NCBI RefSeq assembly: GCF_016616425.1
Contig: NZ_CP067101.1
Span: 2,790,001 to 2,854,000, forward strand
Origin: Bradyrhizobium diazoefficiens
GTDB lineage: Bacteria; Pseudomonadota; Alphaproteobacteria; Rhizobiales; Xanthobacteraceae
DNA: 64,000 nt
Direction of reading: 5' to 3'
How positions within the stretch are numbered: position 1 is the first letter of the stretch; every line of letters begins with the position of its first letter. The position numbers were made by a program, and so were the translations under genes. This document shows, one piece after another, positions 43,044-51,665 of the stretch. The notes beneath the pieces were generated by a model, which saw only the letters and a list, made by a program, of their open reading frames with translations, made no database searches and was not told the origin of the DNA.

Positions 43044-43787
43044 CTAAAACTGATACCGCCGCAGCCCTCCATCCACCGGAATCACGGTCCCGGTGATGTA
43101 TCGCGCCACCGGTGAGGCCAGAAACACCGCGAGCGCCGCCAGATCCTCCGGCTCGCCCCAATAGCCGACCGGGATTTCTTCCTCCGCAAAGCGCTCGCGA
43201 TAATCCGGCGCGTAGTTGCGGCGGATCTGCTCGCTCATGATGCGGCCGGGCGGAATGCAGTTGATGGTGATGCCGTGCTCGCCGATCTCGCGCGACAGGC
43301 CCTTGGCCCAGGCGTGCACGGCGGCCTTGGCGGCGAAGGCGGCGTTCAGGCCTTCGGGCTCGGACTTGCCGGTGATGTTGACGATGCGGCCCCATTTGCG
43401 CTCGATCATCTGCGGCAGCAGCGCATGCGCGATGCGGCGGTAGCTGGTGAAGTTCAGCGCGATCGCCTCGTCCCATTTGCTGTCGGGCGCATCGACCGGC
43501 AACGGCCGGCTGCCGCCGGCATTGTTGACGAGGATGTCGACATGGCCGAGTTCGCTCACGGCGAAGGCGGCGATCCTCTCCGCGGCGTCCTTGGCCATCA
43601 CGTCCTGCTCGAACGGCGCGATCAGCCCGCCACCGATCTCTTTCGCCAACTCGGCGAGCAGATCGGTGCGCCGGGCCACGCCGACCACGCGCACGCCTTC
43701 GGCGGCAAGGCCCTTGGCGATGGCGCGGCCGATGCCGATGCTCGCGCCGGTGACGACTGCGGTTTTCGATTTGAGGCCGAGGTCCAT
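43044..43787 (-). CDS. Short-chain dehydrogenase/reductase lacking the catalytic tyrosine
   Basis: A 247-residue SDR. TGASIGIGRAI, NNAGGSRPLP and VDGGLRRYQF are normal. The catalytic region reads NITGKSEPEGLNAAFAAKAA: the lysine is present, but the residue four positions before it is alanine rather than tyrosine, with phenylalanine one further on. The active-site serine position is also occupied by a different run (TGKSE). Either an unusual mechanism or a non-reductase role is implied. It is divergent from the trans-aconitate methyltransferase-like gene. Confidence 0.85.
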   Translation of the reverse strand: MDLGLKSKTAVVTGASIGIGRAIAKGLAAEGVRVVGVARRTDLLAELAKEIGGGLIAPFEQDVMAKDAAERIAAFAVSELGHVDILVNNAGGSRPLPVDAPDSKWDEAIALNFTSYRRIAHALLPQMIERKWGRIVNITGKSEPEGLNAAFAAKAAVHAWAKGLSREIGEHGITINCIPPGRIMSEQIRRNYAPDYRERFAEEEIPVGYWGEPEDLAALAVFLASPVARYITGTVIPVDGGLRRYQF

Positions 43788-43931
43788 GGTCGCACGCTCT
43801 CTTGTTTGCTTTTTTGCGTATTGCTGTTCGTTTCCCGTCCTGCCCCGTCAGGGTGATTTGCCCGACCGGGACGAGCAGTGGTAACCAAGAGCTTTGGCGA
43901 AGGAAACATCAAAAAGAAAAGGCGTCGAGCG

Positions 43932-44702
43932 ATGGTCTGGGATCCGCAGCAATACCTGAAATTCTCCGGCCACCGGCTCCGGCCCGCCGTTGATCTTCTT
44001 ATGCGAATTCCGGATATTGCTCCGCGCGCCATTGCGGACCTCGGCGCCGGCGCCGGCAACGTGACCAAGCTGATCAAGGAGCGTTGGCCGGATGCGTCCG
44101 TGACCGGCGTCGAGGGCTCGGCCGAGATGGTCGCTGCGGGCCGCAAGGCGGCGCCGGATGTGGAATGGTCTCATGAGGACCTCGGCCATTGGCGCCCGGC
44201 CAGGCAATATGACTTGATCTATTCCAATGCCGCACTGCACTGGCTGCCCGATCATGCGGCGCTGTTTCCGTCGGTGATGGAAAGGGTGACGCCCGGTGGC
44301 ATGCTTGCAGTGCAGATGCCGCGCAATTTTACCGCGCCCTCGCATGTCCTGATTGGCGAAACCGCGCTGAGCGGTCCCTGGCGGTCCAAGGTCGAGCACC
44401 TCGTCACCCCGCCCCCGGTCGAGGGGCCGGCCTTCTATCACGACCTGCTTGCTCCCCTCTCGGCGAACATCGACATCTGGGAGACCGAATATCTGCAAGT
44501 GCTCGAAGGCGAAAACCCCGTCAAGGAATGGACCAAGGGGACCTGGCTGACGCGCTATCTCGATGTGCTCGCGGGCGACGAGAAGATCGCGTTCGAAGCC
44601 GCCTATGGCGAGCGCGTGGCAAAGGCTTATCCGAAGAATGCGGCGGGACAGACTCTATTTGCATTCCGGCGCCTCTTCATGGTAGCGCAGCGCAAGGGCT
44701 GA
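43932..44702 (+). CDS. tam: Trans-aconitate 2-methyltransferase-like
   Basis: A 256-residue SAM-dependent methyltransferase. The start MVWDPQQYLKFSGHRLRPA is the typical Tam signature and IADLGAGAGNVTKLI is motif I. YSNAALHWLPDHAALFPSVM and TPGGMLAVQMPRNF follow in order. Tam methylates trans-aconitate, relieving inhibition of aconitase. The ATG at 43932 is chosen because the N-terminal signature begins there; an upstream frame from 43878 is basic and unlike the family. Confidence 0.88.
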   Translation: MVWDPQQYLKFSGHRLRPAVDLLMRIPDIAPRAIADLGAGAGNVTKLIKERWPDASVTGVEGSAEMVAAGRKAAPDVEWSHEDLGHWRPARQYDLIYSNAALHWLPDHAALFPSVMERVTPGGMLAVQMPRNFTAPSHVLIGETALSGPWRSKVEHLVTPPPVEGPAFYHDLLAPLSANIDIWETEYLQVLEGENPVKEWTKGTWLTRYLDVLAGDEKIAFEAAYGERVAKAYPKNAAGQTLFAFRRLFMVAQRKG

Positions 44703-44776
44703 TCGTCTTGCCGCGATGCGACATAAACGCTCGTTTTCTTGGCGGGAGCAGGTGCCGGGTTGCACATCGTGCCGCC

Positions 44777-44792
44777 GCCAAGCTAGCTTGGC
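44777..44792. promoter_or_regulatory. Perfect 16-bp palindrome upstream of dctP
   Basis: GCCAAGCTAGCTTGGC is fully self-complementary. It lies 120 bases before the TRAP binding protein gene and 75 after tam. It could be a regulator operator for the TRAP operon or a small hairpin at the tam transcript end; no U-tract follows. Confidence 0.35.
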
Positions 44793-44911
44793 CGCGGCAA
44801 GTTGGGCTTAGGTCTAGTTGTTCGGGTGGCTGATTGCTGCCACTACTGACCTGAAACTGGCTGAAAAACAAAAAGAGCCCGCTTTCAGAGATTTGTTGGG
44901 AGGTTACCTTA

Positions 44912-45913
44912 ATGCGCAAGCTGCTTCTTGCGGCCGCCGCCGCGGCTGTTCTCTTGGCCCCCGCCGCCGTGCAGGCCCAAAACCCGATCGTCATCAAGTT
45001 CAGCCACGTCGTCGCCAACGACACCCCGAAGGGGAAGGGCGCCCTGAAGTTCAAGGAACTCGCCGAGAAATACACCGGCGGCAAGGTCAAGGTCGAAGTC
45101 TATCCGAACTCCACGCTCTATAAGGACAAGGAGGAGATCGAGGCGCTCCAGCTCGGCTCGGTGCAGATGCTCGCACCCTCCACCGCGAAATTCGCGCCGC
45201 TTGGCGTGAAGGAATTCGAGGCGCTCGACCTGCCCTGGTTGTTCAAGGACGACGATACCTACGCCGCCGCGATGAAGGGCCCGGTCGGCAAGTTTCTGTT
45301 CGACAAGCTCCAGGCCAAGGGAATCAAAGGCCTCGCCTATTGGGATAACGGCTTCCACATGGTCTCGGCCAACAAGCCGCTGATCAAGCCGTCGGATTTC
45401 CAGGGGCTGAAGTTCCGCATTTCCGGGTCGAAGATCGCCGACCAGTACTTCCGCAACGTCGGTGCGATCCCGCAGATCATGGCGTTCTCGGAAGTCTATC
45501 AGGCGCTGCAGACCGGCGTGGTCGATGGCTGCGAAAACACGCCGTCCAACTACCTCACGCAGAAATTCTACGAGGTGCAGAAGGACATCACCGTTTCGAA
45601 TCATGCCCATCTGCAATACGCGGTGATCGTGAACAGCAAATTCTGGGACGGTCTGCCGGCCGATGTCCGCGGTCAGCTCGACAAGGCGATGTCTGAGGCG
45701 ACCGACTACACCAACTCGATCGCGCGCAAAGAGAACGAGGAGGCTCTCGCCGAGATCAAGAAGTCGGGCAAGACCATGCTGCATAGTCTCACCGACGCCG
45801 ACCGCAAGGCCTGGCAGGAGGCGATGAAGCCGACTTATAAATGGGCCAAGGGCCGGGTCGGGCAGGAAGTGCTCGATATCCTCGCCAAGGAACTCGACGT
45901 CAAGATGAACTGA
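44912..45913 (+). CDS. TRAP transporter solute-binding protein, DctP family
   Basis: A 333-residue periplasmic binding protein. The signal peptide ends near residue 22 (AAVQAQ-NP). IKFSHVVANDTPKGKGALKF and ALQLGSVQMLAPS are typical of the DctP family, and KFRISGSKIADQYFRNVGA contains the conserved arginine that binds the substrate carboxylate. It probably captures a C4-dicarboxylate or other organic acid. TGGGAGG lies upstream of the start. A stem-loop separates it from the fused permease gene, a common way to make more binding protein than permease. Confidence 0.93.
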   Translation: MRKLLLAAAAAAVLLAPAAVQAQNPIVIKFSHVVANDTPKGKGALKFKELAEKYTGGKVKVEVYPNSTLYKDKEEIEALQLGSVQMLAPSTAKFAPLGVKEFEALDLPWLFKDDDTYAAAMKGPVGKFLFDKLQAKGIKGLAYWDNGFHMVSANKPLIKPSDFQGLKFRISGSKIADQYFRNVGAIPQIMAFSEVYQALQTGVVDGCENTPSNYLTQKFYEVQKDITVSNHAHLQYAVIVNSKFWDGLPADVRGQLDKAMSEATDYTNSIARKENEEALAEIKKSGKTMLHSLTDADRKAWQEAMKPTYKWAKGRVGQEVLDILAKELDVKMN

Positions 45914-45939
45914 CGGCCGGCCCCAATAAGAACAATACC

Positions 45940-45971
45940 AACGGTCGGGGGTGAACGCGCTCCCGGCCGTT
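45940..45971 (+). terminator. Stem-loop between dctP and the permease, possible attenuator
   Basis: AACGGTCGGGGG (45940-45951) pairs with CTCCCGGCCGTT (45960-45971) through 10 of 12 Watson-Crick pairs plus G-U pairs, with loop TGAACGCG, and is followed by TTTCGCT. It can act as a partial terminator or as a 3'-end stabiliser for the binding-protein message. Confidence 0.6.
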
Positions 45972-46008
45972 TCGCTCTTGAATGACGCGTTGATCCTGGG
46001 GGACCAAG

Positions 46009-48051
46009 TTGCTGCGTGTTCTGAATCGTGTGCTCAATCATCTCGAGGAATGGCTGATCGCGACGATGATCGCGGCTGCGACGTCGCTGATCTTCGTCGC
46101 CGTGCTGCATCGTTACGGCACCGGGCTGTCGATCGACATCGCCAAATGGGCGGAAGCCCGCAACCTGGCCTTCCTCGCCGTCCCCGCGCGGGCGACTTTC
46201 GCCTGGCTTGCTAGTCTCGACCTGTCCTGGGCGCAGGAACTCTGCATCTATATGTTCATCTGGATGGCGAAGTTCGGCGCCGCTTACGGCGTGCGGACCG
46301 GCATCCATGTCGGCGTCGACGTGCTCGTCAACATCCTTCCCGGCGGGTCGCGCCGGCGCGTCATCACCTTCGGGCTGTTGTGCGGCGCGCTGTTCACCGC
46401 CATCGTCGCTTATTTCGGGGCGGCTTTCGTCGGCCAGATGTGGCAGACCGGCCAGCAGTCCAACGATCTCGAAGCGCCGATGTGGATCGTGTACCTGACC
46501 ATCCCGCTCGGCTCGGGCTTGATGTGCTTCCGTTTCCTTCAGGTCGCCTGGTCGTTCTACCACACCGGCGAGCTGCCGCATCACGAGATGGCCGGCGTCG
46601 CAGGCGTCGAGGGCGTCGAGGTGGATCCGGTGCATCCGGCGCCGGTGAGGCCGAGCCAGGTCGTCCGGGACGAGCGCAGCCCGCTCGGCTGGATCCTGAT
46701 GCTGCTGCCGGTCCTGATCGTCGCCCTGTGCTTTGCGCATGCGGGCCACGTCATCACGTTGCCGCAGGGCATGCGCGTCGTCGTCGTATTCGCGCTGCTG
46801 CTCTCCTTGATGCTCACGGGCATGCCGATTTCGATCGCCCTGGGTCTGACCGTGCTCAGCTTCATGTTCACGCTGACCGACGTGCGAACGGAATCGGTGG
46901 CGCTGAAGCTGTTCACCGGCATCGAGAGTTTCGAGATCATGGCGATCCCGTTCTTCATCCTCGCCGGCAACTTCCTGACTCATGGCGGGGTGGCGCGGCG
47001 AATGATCGCCTTCGCAACTTCGCTGGTCGGCCATTGGTACGGCGGTCTCGCTCTGTCGGGGGTGGTCGCGTGCGCGCTGTTTGCCGCGATCTCCGGCTCC
47101 TCGCCCGCAACCGTGGTGGCGATCGGCTCGGTGATCCTGCCGGCAATGATCGCGCAAGGTTTCCCGAAGCGATTCGGCGCGGGCGTGATTACGACGTCAG
47201 GCTCGCTCGGAATTCTGATTCCGCCCTCGATTCCGATGGTTCTCTACGCCGTCTCCACCAACAGCTCGATAGGCAAGCTCTTCATCGCCGGCATCGTGCC
47301 GGGATTCGTGCTGGCCTCGCTGCTTGGCGCCACGACGTTCTATCGGGCCTGGCGCAACGACTATCCGCGGATGCCGAAGGCTACCTTCAGCGAGCGTCTC
47401 GACGCCTTCCGCAAGTCCATCTGGGGCATCCTGCTGATCGTGATCGTGATCGGCGGCATCTACAGCGGCCTGTTCACGCCGACCGAAGCCGCCGCCGTCA
47501 GTGCGGTCTACGCCTTCATCGTCGCCGTGTTCATCTACAAGGATCTGAAGCTGCGCGACGTGCCGCGGGTGCTGCTGTCATCGGCGAACCTTTCGGCGAT
47601 GTTGCTCTACATCATCACCAATGCCGTGCTGTTCTCGTTCCTGATGACCTACGAGAACGTGCCCCAGGCGCTGGCCCAATGGATGATCGACCAGGGGCTG
47701 GGCTGGGTCGGCTTCCTCCTGCTCGTCAACGTCCTGCTGCTGGTGGCGGGCAACGTGATGGAGCCGTCTTCGATCATCCTGATCATGGCGCCGATCCTGT
47801 TTCCGGTTGCGGTCAAGCTCGGCATCGACCCGATCCATTTCGGCATCCTGATGACGGTCAACATGGAGGTCGGCCTGTGTCATCCGCCCGTCGGCCTCAA
47901 TCTCTACGTCGCATCAGGCATCGCCAAGATGGGTATCACCGAGCTAACGGTGGCGGTGTGGCCATGGCTGCTGACGATGCTGGCGTTCCTCGTGGCGGTG
48001 ACCTATTGGCCGGGCCTGTCGTTGTGGCTGCCGACACTGCTGGGGATGTAG
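46009..48051 (+). CDS. TRAP transporter fused small and large permease (DctQ-DctM)
   Basis: A 680-residue permease in which the DctQ-type domain (residues 1-190, four helices; LSWAQELCIYMFIWMAKFGA) is joined to the DctM-type domain (from about 235). The latter has the signatures LTGMPISIALGLTVLSF, ISGSSPATVVAIGSVILPAM and GLCHPPVGLNLYVASG. The DctQ part contains an extra segment (RNLAFLAVPARATFAWLASL). A TTG start at 46009 preceded by GGGGGA is chosen, because no ATG or GTG gives the conserved N-terminus. It partners the DctP gene for sodium-driven uptake of organic acids. Confidence 0.9.
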   Translation: MLRVLNRVLNHLEEWLIATMIAAATSLIFVAVLHRYGTGLSIDIAKWAEARNLAFLAVPARATFAWLASLDLSWAQELCIYMFIWMAKFGAAYGVRTGIHVGVDVLVNILPGGSRRRVITFGLLCGALFTAIVAYFGAAFVGQMWQTGQQSNDLEAPMWIVYLTIPLGSGLMCFRFLQVAWSFYHTGELPHHEMAGVAGVEGVEVDPVHPAPVRPSQVVRDERSPLGWILMLLPVLIVALCFAHAGHVITLPQGMRVVVVFALLLSLMLTGMPISIALGLTVLSFMFTLTDVRTESVALKLFTGIESFEIMAIPFFILAGNFLTHGGVARRMIAFATSLVGHWYGGLALSGVVACALFAAISGSSPATVVAIGSVILPAMIAQGFPKRFGAGVITTSGSLGILIPPSIPMVLYAVSTNSSIGKLFIAGIVPGFVLASLLGATTFYRAWRNDYPRMPKATFSERLDAFRKSIWGILLIVIVIGGIYSGLFTPTEAAAVSAVYAFIVAVFIYKDLKLRDVPRVLLSSANLSAMLLYIITNAVLFSFLMTYENVPQALAQWMIDQGLGWVGFLLLVNVLLLVAGNVMEPSSIILIMAPILFPVAVKLGIDPIHFGILMTVNMEVGLCHPPVGLNLYVASGIAKMGITELTVAVWPWLLTMLAFLVAVTYWPGLSLWLPTLLGM

Positions 48052-48062
48052 CGGCGAACTCT

Positions 48063-48118
48063 GACCGCTTGCGGGAGAGGATGGCTCGCCGCGCAGCGGC
48101 GAGACGGTGAGGGGTCTG
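48063..48118. repeat. Partial palindromic repeat, CACCTCTCCC type
   Basis: GCTTGCGGGAGAGGATGGCT and CGCCGCGCAGCGGCGAG with GGTGAGGGGTCTG resemble a reduced copy of the elements at 18793 and 20551. It sits between the permease and the alkylsulfatase gene. Confidence 0.55.
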
Positions 48119-48219
48119 TCTCCGCGCGAAAGGAAGAGGGCACAGTCCAGGCGCCTTCATCGCCGATGGCAATCGCCTGCGGGATGCGGTTAGATGGTGC
48201 GCAACTGGCGGGAGGGAAC

Positions 48220-50148
48220 ATGACACTGCCCGGCAACGAGCCCAAGGACGCGACGCCATCCGTCATCGCGCAGCAGACGGCAACGCTGAACGCGCTGCCG
48301 TTTTCCGATACGCGGGATTTCGATGACGCCGCGCGCGGCTTTCTCGGCACGATCGAGGACGCGAAGATATCGAATCCGCAGGGGCGGACGGTCTGGAGCC
48401 TCGAGCCTTACGGCTTTCTCTCCGCTGCGGAGGCGCCGCCCACGGTCAATCCGAGCCTGTGGCGGCAGTCGCGTCTCAACATGCAGCACGGCCTGTTCGA
48501 GGTCGTGCCCGGCGTCTACCAGGTGCGCGGCCTCGACATCGCCAACATGACGCTGATCGAGGGCGACAGCGGCGTCATCGTCGTCGATACCCTGACGTCG
48601 ATCGAAGGTGCCCGCGCCGCGCTCGATCTCTATTTTAGGAATCGAGGCCTGAAACCCGTCGCGGCCGTCATCTTCACGCACACTCACACCGATCATTGGG
48701 GAGGCGCGCGCGGCGTCCTGGAGGAGGATGCGCTCGCAACTCGCCGCGTGCCGATCATCGCGCCGAATCTGTTCATGGAGCACGCCGTCTCCGAGAACGT
48801 CATTGCGGGACCCGCAATGCTGCGCCGGGCGCAGTACCAGTTTGGCCCGCTGCTCGCCAAGGGGGTGCGCGGGCAGGTCGATTGCGGTCTCGGCAAGTCA
48901 ATGGCGGCCGGCTCGGTCGCGCTGCTGCGTCCCACGGACCTGATCATGGCGACCGGCGACGCGCGCGTCATCGACGGCGTCGAGTTCGAATTCCAGATGG
49001 CGCCGAACAGCGAAGCGCCGGCGGAGATGCACTTTTTCGTCCCGCGCTACAAGCTGTTGAACCTCGCCGAGAACTGCACCCACAATTTTCACAATCTGCT
49101 GCCGTTCCGAGGCGCCGACGTGCGCGACGCGCTGGCCTGGTCGAAGTATCTGGGCGAGGCGTTGCGGCTCTGGGACGGCAGGGCGGAGGCGATGTGCGGC
49201 CAGCATCACTGGCCGGTGTGGGGACGCGAGCGCATCGGCACGATGATACGGCAGCAGCGCGACCTCTACAAATTCGCCCATGACCAGACCATCCGCCTGA
49301 TGAACCACGGCCTCACCGCCGCCGAGATCGCCGAGACGATCCAGCTGCCGAAGAGCCTCGAAGGTGCCTGGCACGGCCGCGGCTATTACGGCCACATCCG
49401 CCACAACGTGAAGGCGATCTACCAGAAATACCTCGGCTGGTACGACGCCAATCCGGTCAATCTCGATCCACTGCCGCCGGTGGAGTCGGGCAAGAAATAC
49501 GTCGAGTATATGGGCGGGGCTGACGCGATCCTGATGCGGGCGCGCGCTGACTTTGACAAGGGCGAGTTCCGTTTTGTCGCCCAAGCGCTCGGCCATCTCG
49601 TCTTCGCCGAGCCGGACAATGCGGCGGCCCGCGGTCTGCTCGCCGACACGCTGGAGCAACTCGGCTACGCCGCCGAAAGCGCGACCTGGCGCAACGCCTA
49701 TCTGTTCGGGGCGCAGGAATTGCGCCAGGGCATGCCGAAGGTGCCGGCGCGCCCGCCGATGCCGCGCGAGACGCTGGCCGCGCTGCGCACCGGGCAGCTC
49801 TGGGACGTGCTGGGCATCCGCCTCAACGGTCCCAAGGCGGAGGGCAAGCATATCGTCTTGAACTGGAGCTTTTCCGACACCGGCGAGACCTTCGTACTCA
49901 ACCTGGAGAACTGCGCGCTCACCTATACCGAGGGCACCCAGGCGGAAGGCGCCGATGCCAGCTTCACGCTGGCGCGCTCCACACTCGACGAGGTGATCGC
50001 CAAGCTGACGAGCTTTCCGGAAGCCGTCGCTGCCGGCAAGATCAAGCTCGCCGGCAACCCGATGCGGCTCGCCGAGCTGATGGGCCTGATGGACGAATTC
50101 CCGCGCATGTTCGAGATCGTCGAGCCGAGGCGGGTGGGGGTGGTGTAG
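48220..50148 (+). CDS. Alkyl/aryl-sulfatase, metallo-beta-lactamase fold (SdsA1-like)
   Basis: A 642-residue alkylsulfatase. The Zn site is IFTHTHTDHWGGARGVL, with further ligands in NLFMEH and NCTHNFHN. EAMCGQHHWPVWG is the conserved block before the dimerisation domain. The C-terminal 130 residues form the SCP2-like domain. Enzymes of this family cleave primary alkyl sulfates such as SDS. No signal peptide is seen, so this copy is likely intracellular. GGAGGGAAC before the ATG at 48220 decides the start. It follows the TRAP genes after a repeat; a joint role in organosulfur or organic acid use is possible but unproven. Confidence 0.9.
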   Translation: MTLPGNEPKDATPSVIAQQTATLNALPFSDTRDFDDAARGFLGTIEDAKISNPQGRTVWSLEPYGFLSAAEAPPTVNPSLWRQSRLNMQHGLFEVVPGVYQVRGLDIANMTLIEGDSGVIVVDTLTSIEGARAALDLYFRNRGLKPVAAVIFTHTHTDHWGGARGVLEEDALATRRVPIIAPNLFMEHAVSENVIAGPAMLRRAQYQFGPLLAKGVRGQVDCGLGKSMAAGSVALLRPTDLIMATGDARVIDGVEFEFQMAPNSEAPAEMHFFVPRYKLLNLAENCTHNFHNLLPFRGADVRDALAWSKYLGEALRLWDGRAEAMCGQHHWPVWGRERIGTMIRQQRDLYKFAHDQTIRLMNHGLTAAEIAETIQLPKSLEGAWHGRGYYGHIRHNVKAIYQKYLGWYDANPVNLDPLPPVESGKKYVEYMGGADAILMRARADFDKGEFRFVAQALGHLVFAEPDNAAARGLLADTLEQLGYAAESATWRNAYLFGAQELRQGMPKVPARPPMPRETLAALRTGQLWDVLGIRLNGPKAEGKHIVLNWSFSDTGETFVLNLENCALTYTEGTQAEGADASFTLARSTLDEVIAKLTSFPEAVAAGKIKLAGNPMRLAELMGLMDEFPRMFEIVEPRRVGVV

Positions 50149-50190
50149 GCGGAGCGCCTCGTCTTGCTGTCATATCTCCGCACACTCGCT

Positions 50191-50297
50191 GTCATCGCCC
50201 AGCTTGACCGGGCGATCCAGCATTCAAGAGACCGCAGTGCTTGAGCCGAGAAGCCGCGGAGTACTGGATGCCCCGGTCGGGCCGGGGCATGACAGTG
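50191..50297. repeat. Rhizobial repeat, GTCATCGCCC...ACTGGATGCCCC type
   Basis: Contains GTCATCGCCCAGCTTGACCG, GGCGATCCAG, AGCCGAGAAGCCGCGGAGTA and CCCCGGTCGGGCCGGGGCAT. The core is an inverted-orientation relative of the element at 22531-22637. It lies between two convergent genes. Confidence 0.75.
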
Positions 50298-50318
50298 TGC
50301 CTTGAGGTGAGAGCGCCC

Positions 50319-51389
50319 TTACTCCGCGCTGCTCACCAGCTTGATCCGCGGCGCCTGTTCCTCGGCCAGGTTGCGATAGGCCGCGAGGTAATCCAGCGCC
50401 ATCCGCCGCGCCGTGAAGCGCGCCTCGAACTGCTTGCGGATCGCGGCGCGGTTCAGTTGCGGAAGGCGATTGACGACGCCGGCCGCGCTGAGGACGTCCT
50501 CGACCACGAAGCCGGTCAGGCCCTCATCGATGATCTCCGGCACCGAGCCGCGGTTGAAGGCGACGACCGGCGTTCCGCACGCCATGGCTTCGATCATCAC
50601 GAGGCCGAACGGCTCCGGCCAGTCGATCGGGAGCAGGAGTCCGAGCGCGCCGCTCAGGAAGTCGGATTTCTCTTGATCGCTGATTTCGCCGATGAACTCC
50701 ACCAGCGGATTGTTCTCGATCATCGGCCGGATCAGTTCGTCGTAGTAATCCTGATCGGCACGGTCGACCTTGGCTGCGATCTTCAGCGGAATGCCGCAAT
50801 GGGTCGCGATCTTGATGGCACGGTCGACGCCCTTCTCGGGCGCGATGCGGCCGAGCACGGCGAGATACTCCTGCCGAGCGGGCTTCGGCGTCAGCAGGTT
50901 CTCCGGAAGGCCGTGGTGAATCGTCGTCACCCAGTTCGCCTGCGGCACCGGCCGTCGCTGCGCATTGGAGATCGAGATGACGGGCATCTTGGAGAAGGTG
51001 TTGAAGACCGGCTGATGCTCCGGCAGGTCGAGCCGGCCGTGCAGCGTGGTCAGGAACGGCGTCGGCTGCCGGTGGAACAGCGACCAGGGATAATAGTCGA
51101 GATGGAAGTGGAGGAAATCGAACTCCTCGTCGTCACATTTCTGCCGCACGCGCTCCAGCAGCACCATGTGCAGCGCATTGGGGTCGCGCACGGAACCGTC
51201 GAGGCGGAGCGCCTTCGGCCACAACGCATCCAGCTTGCCTGATGTTTGCGAATCGCCGCTGGCGAACAGCGTCACGTCGTGCCCAAGGGCCACCAGCTCC
51301 TCCGTCAACCAGTGCACCACCCGCTCGGTGCCGCCATACAGCTTGGGTGGAACAGCCTCCGTCAACGGAGCAATCTGCGCGATGCGCAT
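50319..51389 (-). CDS. Glycosyltransferase family 4
   Basis: A 356-residue GT-B fold enzyme. The N-terminal acceptor domain starts MRIAQIAPLTEAVPPKLYGG. The donor domain has GRIAPEKGVDRAI and the nucleotide-sugar block PEPFGLVMIEAMACGTPVVA. It transfers a hexose to an unknown acceptor. A consensus EcfG-type promoter lies about 70 bases upstream. The genes on the other side (ABC exporter, debranching enzyme, and later GlgA) suggest a polysaccharide or glycoside made under stress. Confidence 0.9.
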   Translation of the reverse strand: MRIAQIAPLTEAVPPKLYGGTERVVHWLTEELVALGHDVTLFASGDSQTSGKLDALWPKALRLDGSVRDPNALHMVLLERVRQKCDDEEFDFLHFHLDYYPWSLFHRQPTPFLTTLHGRLDLPEHQPVFNTFSKMPVISISNAQRRPVPQANWVTTIHHGLPENLLTPKPARQEYLAVLGRIAPEKGVDRAIKIATHCGIPLKIAAKVDRADQDYYDELIRPMIENNPLVEFIGEISDQEKSDFLSGALGLLLPIDWPEPFGLVMIEAMACGTPVVAFNRGSVPEIIDEGLTGFVVEDVLSAAGVVNRLPQLNRAAIRKQFEARFTARRMALDYLAAYRNLAEEQAPRIKLVSSAE

Positions 51390-51461
51390 CTCACCATCTC
51401 CTTCGTGCGATCATGAACTAGAAAGCCCCCGTGTGTCGGCACCGGCAATGCCAGCCAAGGG

Positions 51462-51486
51462 AACGTTCCCGTACTTGCGAAGTTCC
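51462..51486 (-). promoter_or_regulatory. EcfG-type general stress promoter for the GT4 gene
   Basis: On the minus strand GGAAC (51486-51482) and CGTT (51465-51462) are separated by 16 bases, an exact consensus match. The palindrome GGGAACGTTCCC at 51459-51470 also places a GGAAC on the plus strand (51460-51464), with AGTT 16 bases away, a near match directed toward the ABC transporter. A further plus-strand near match (GGAAC-N17-TGTT) is at 51590-51615. Confidence 0.65.
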
Positions 51487-51665
51487 TTGCCTCAAACGTT
51501 ACTTATTCGACACGTCAGGCGTTCGTCGCGTTGCTGCCATCACATCCTCGCAGATCCTCCGCATCCGCATGTCGTGATGACGTTGCCCGGGAACCGAGGC
51601 GAGCTGATCGATGTTCAATCGGCCAGTAACAAAACTGGAATCATCACGACGGGGTCGATAGCCAC

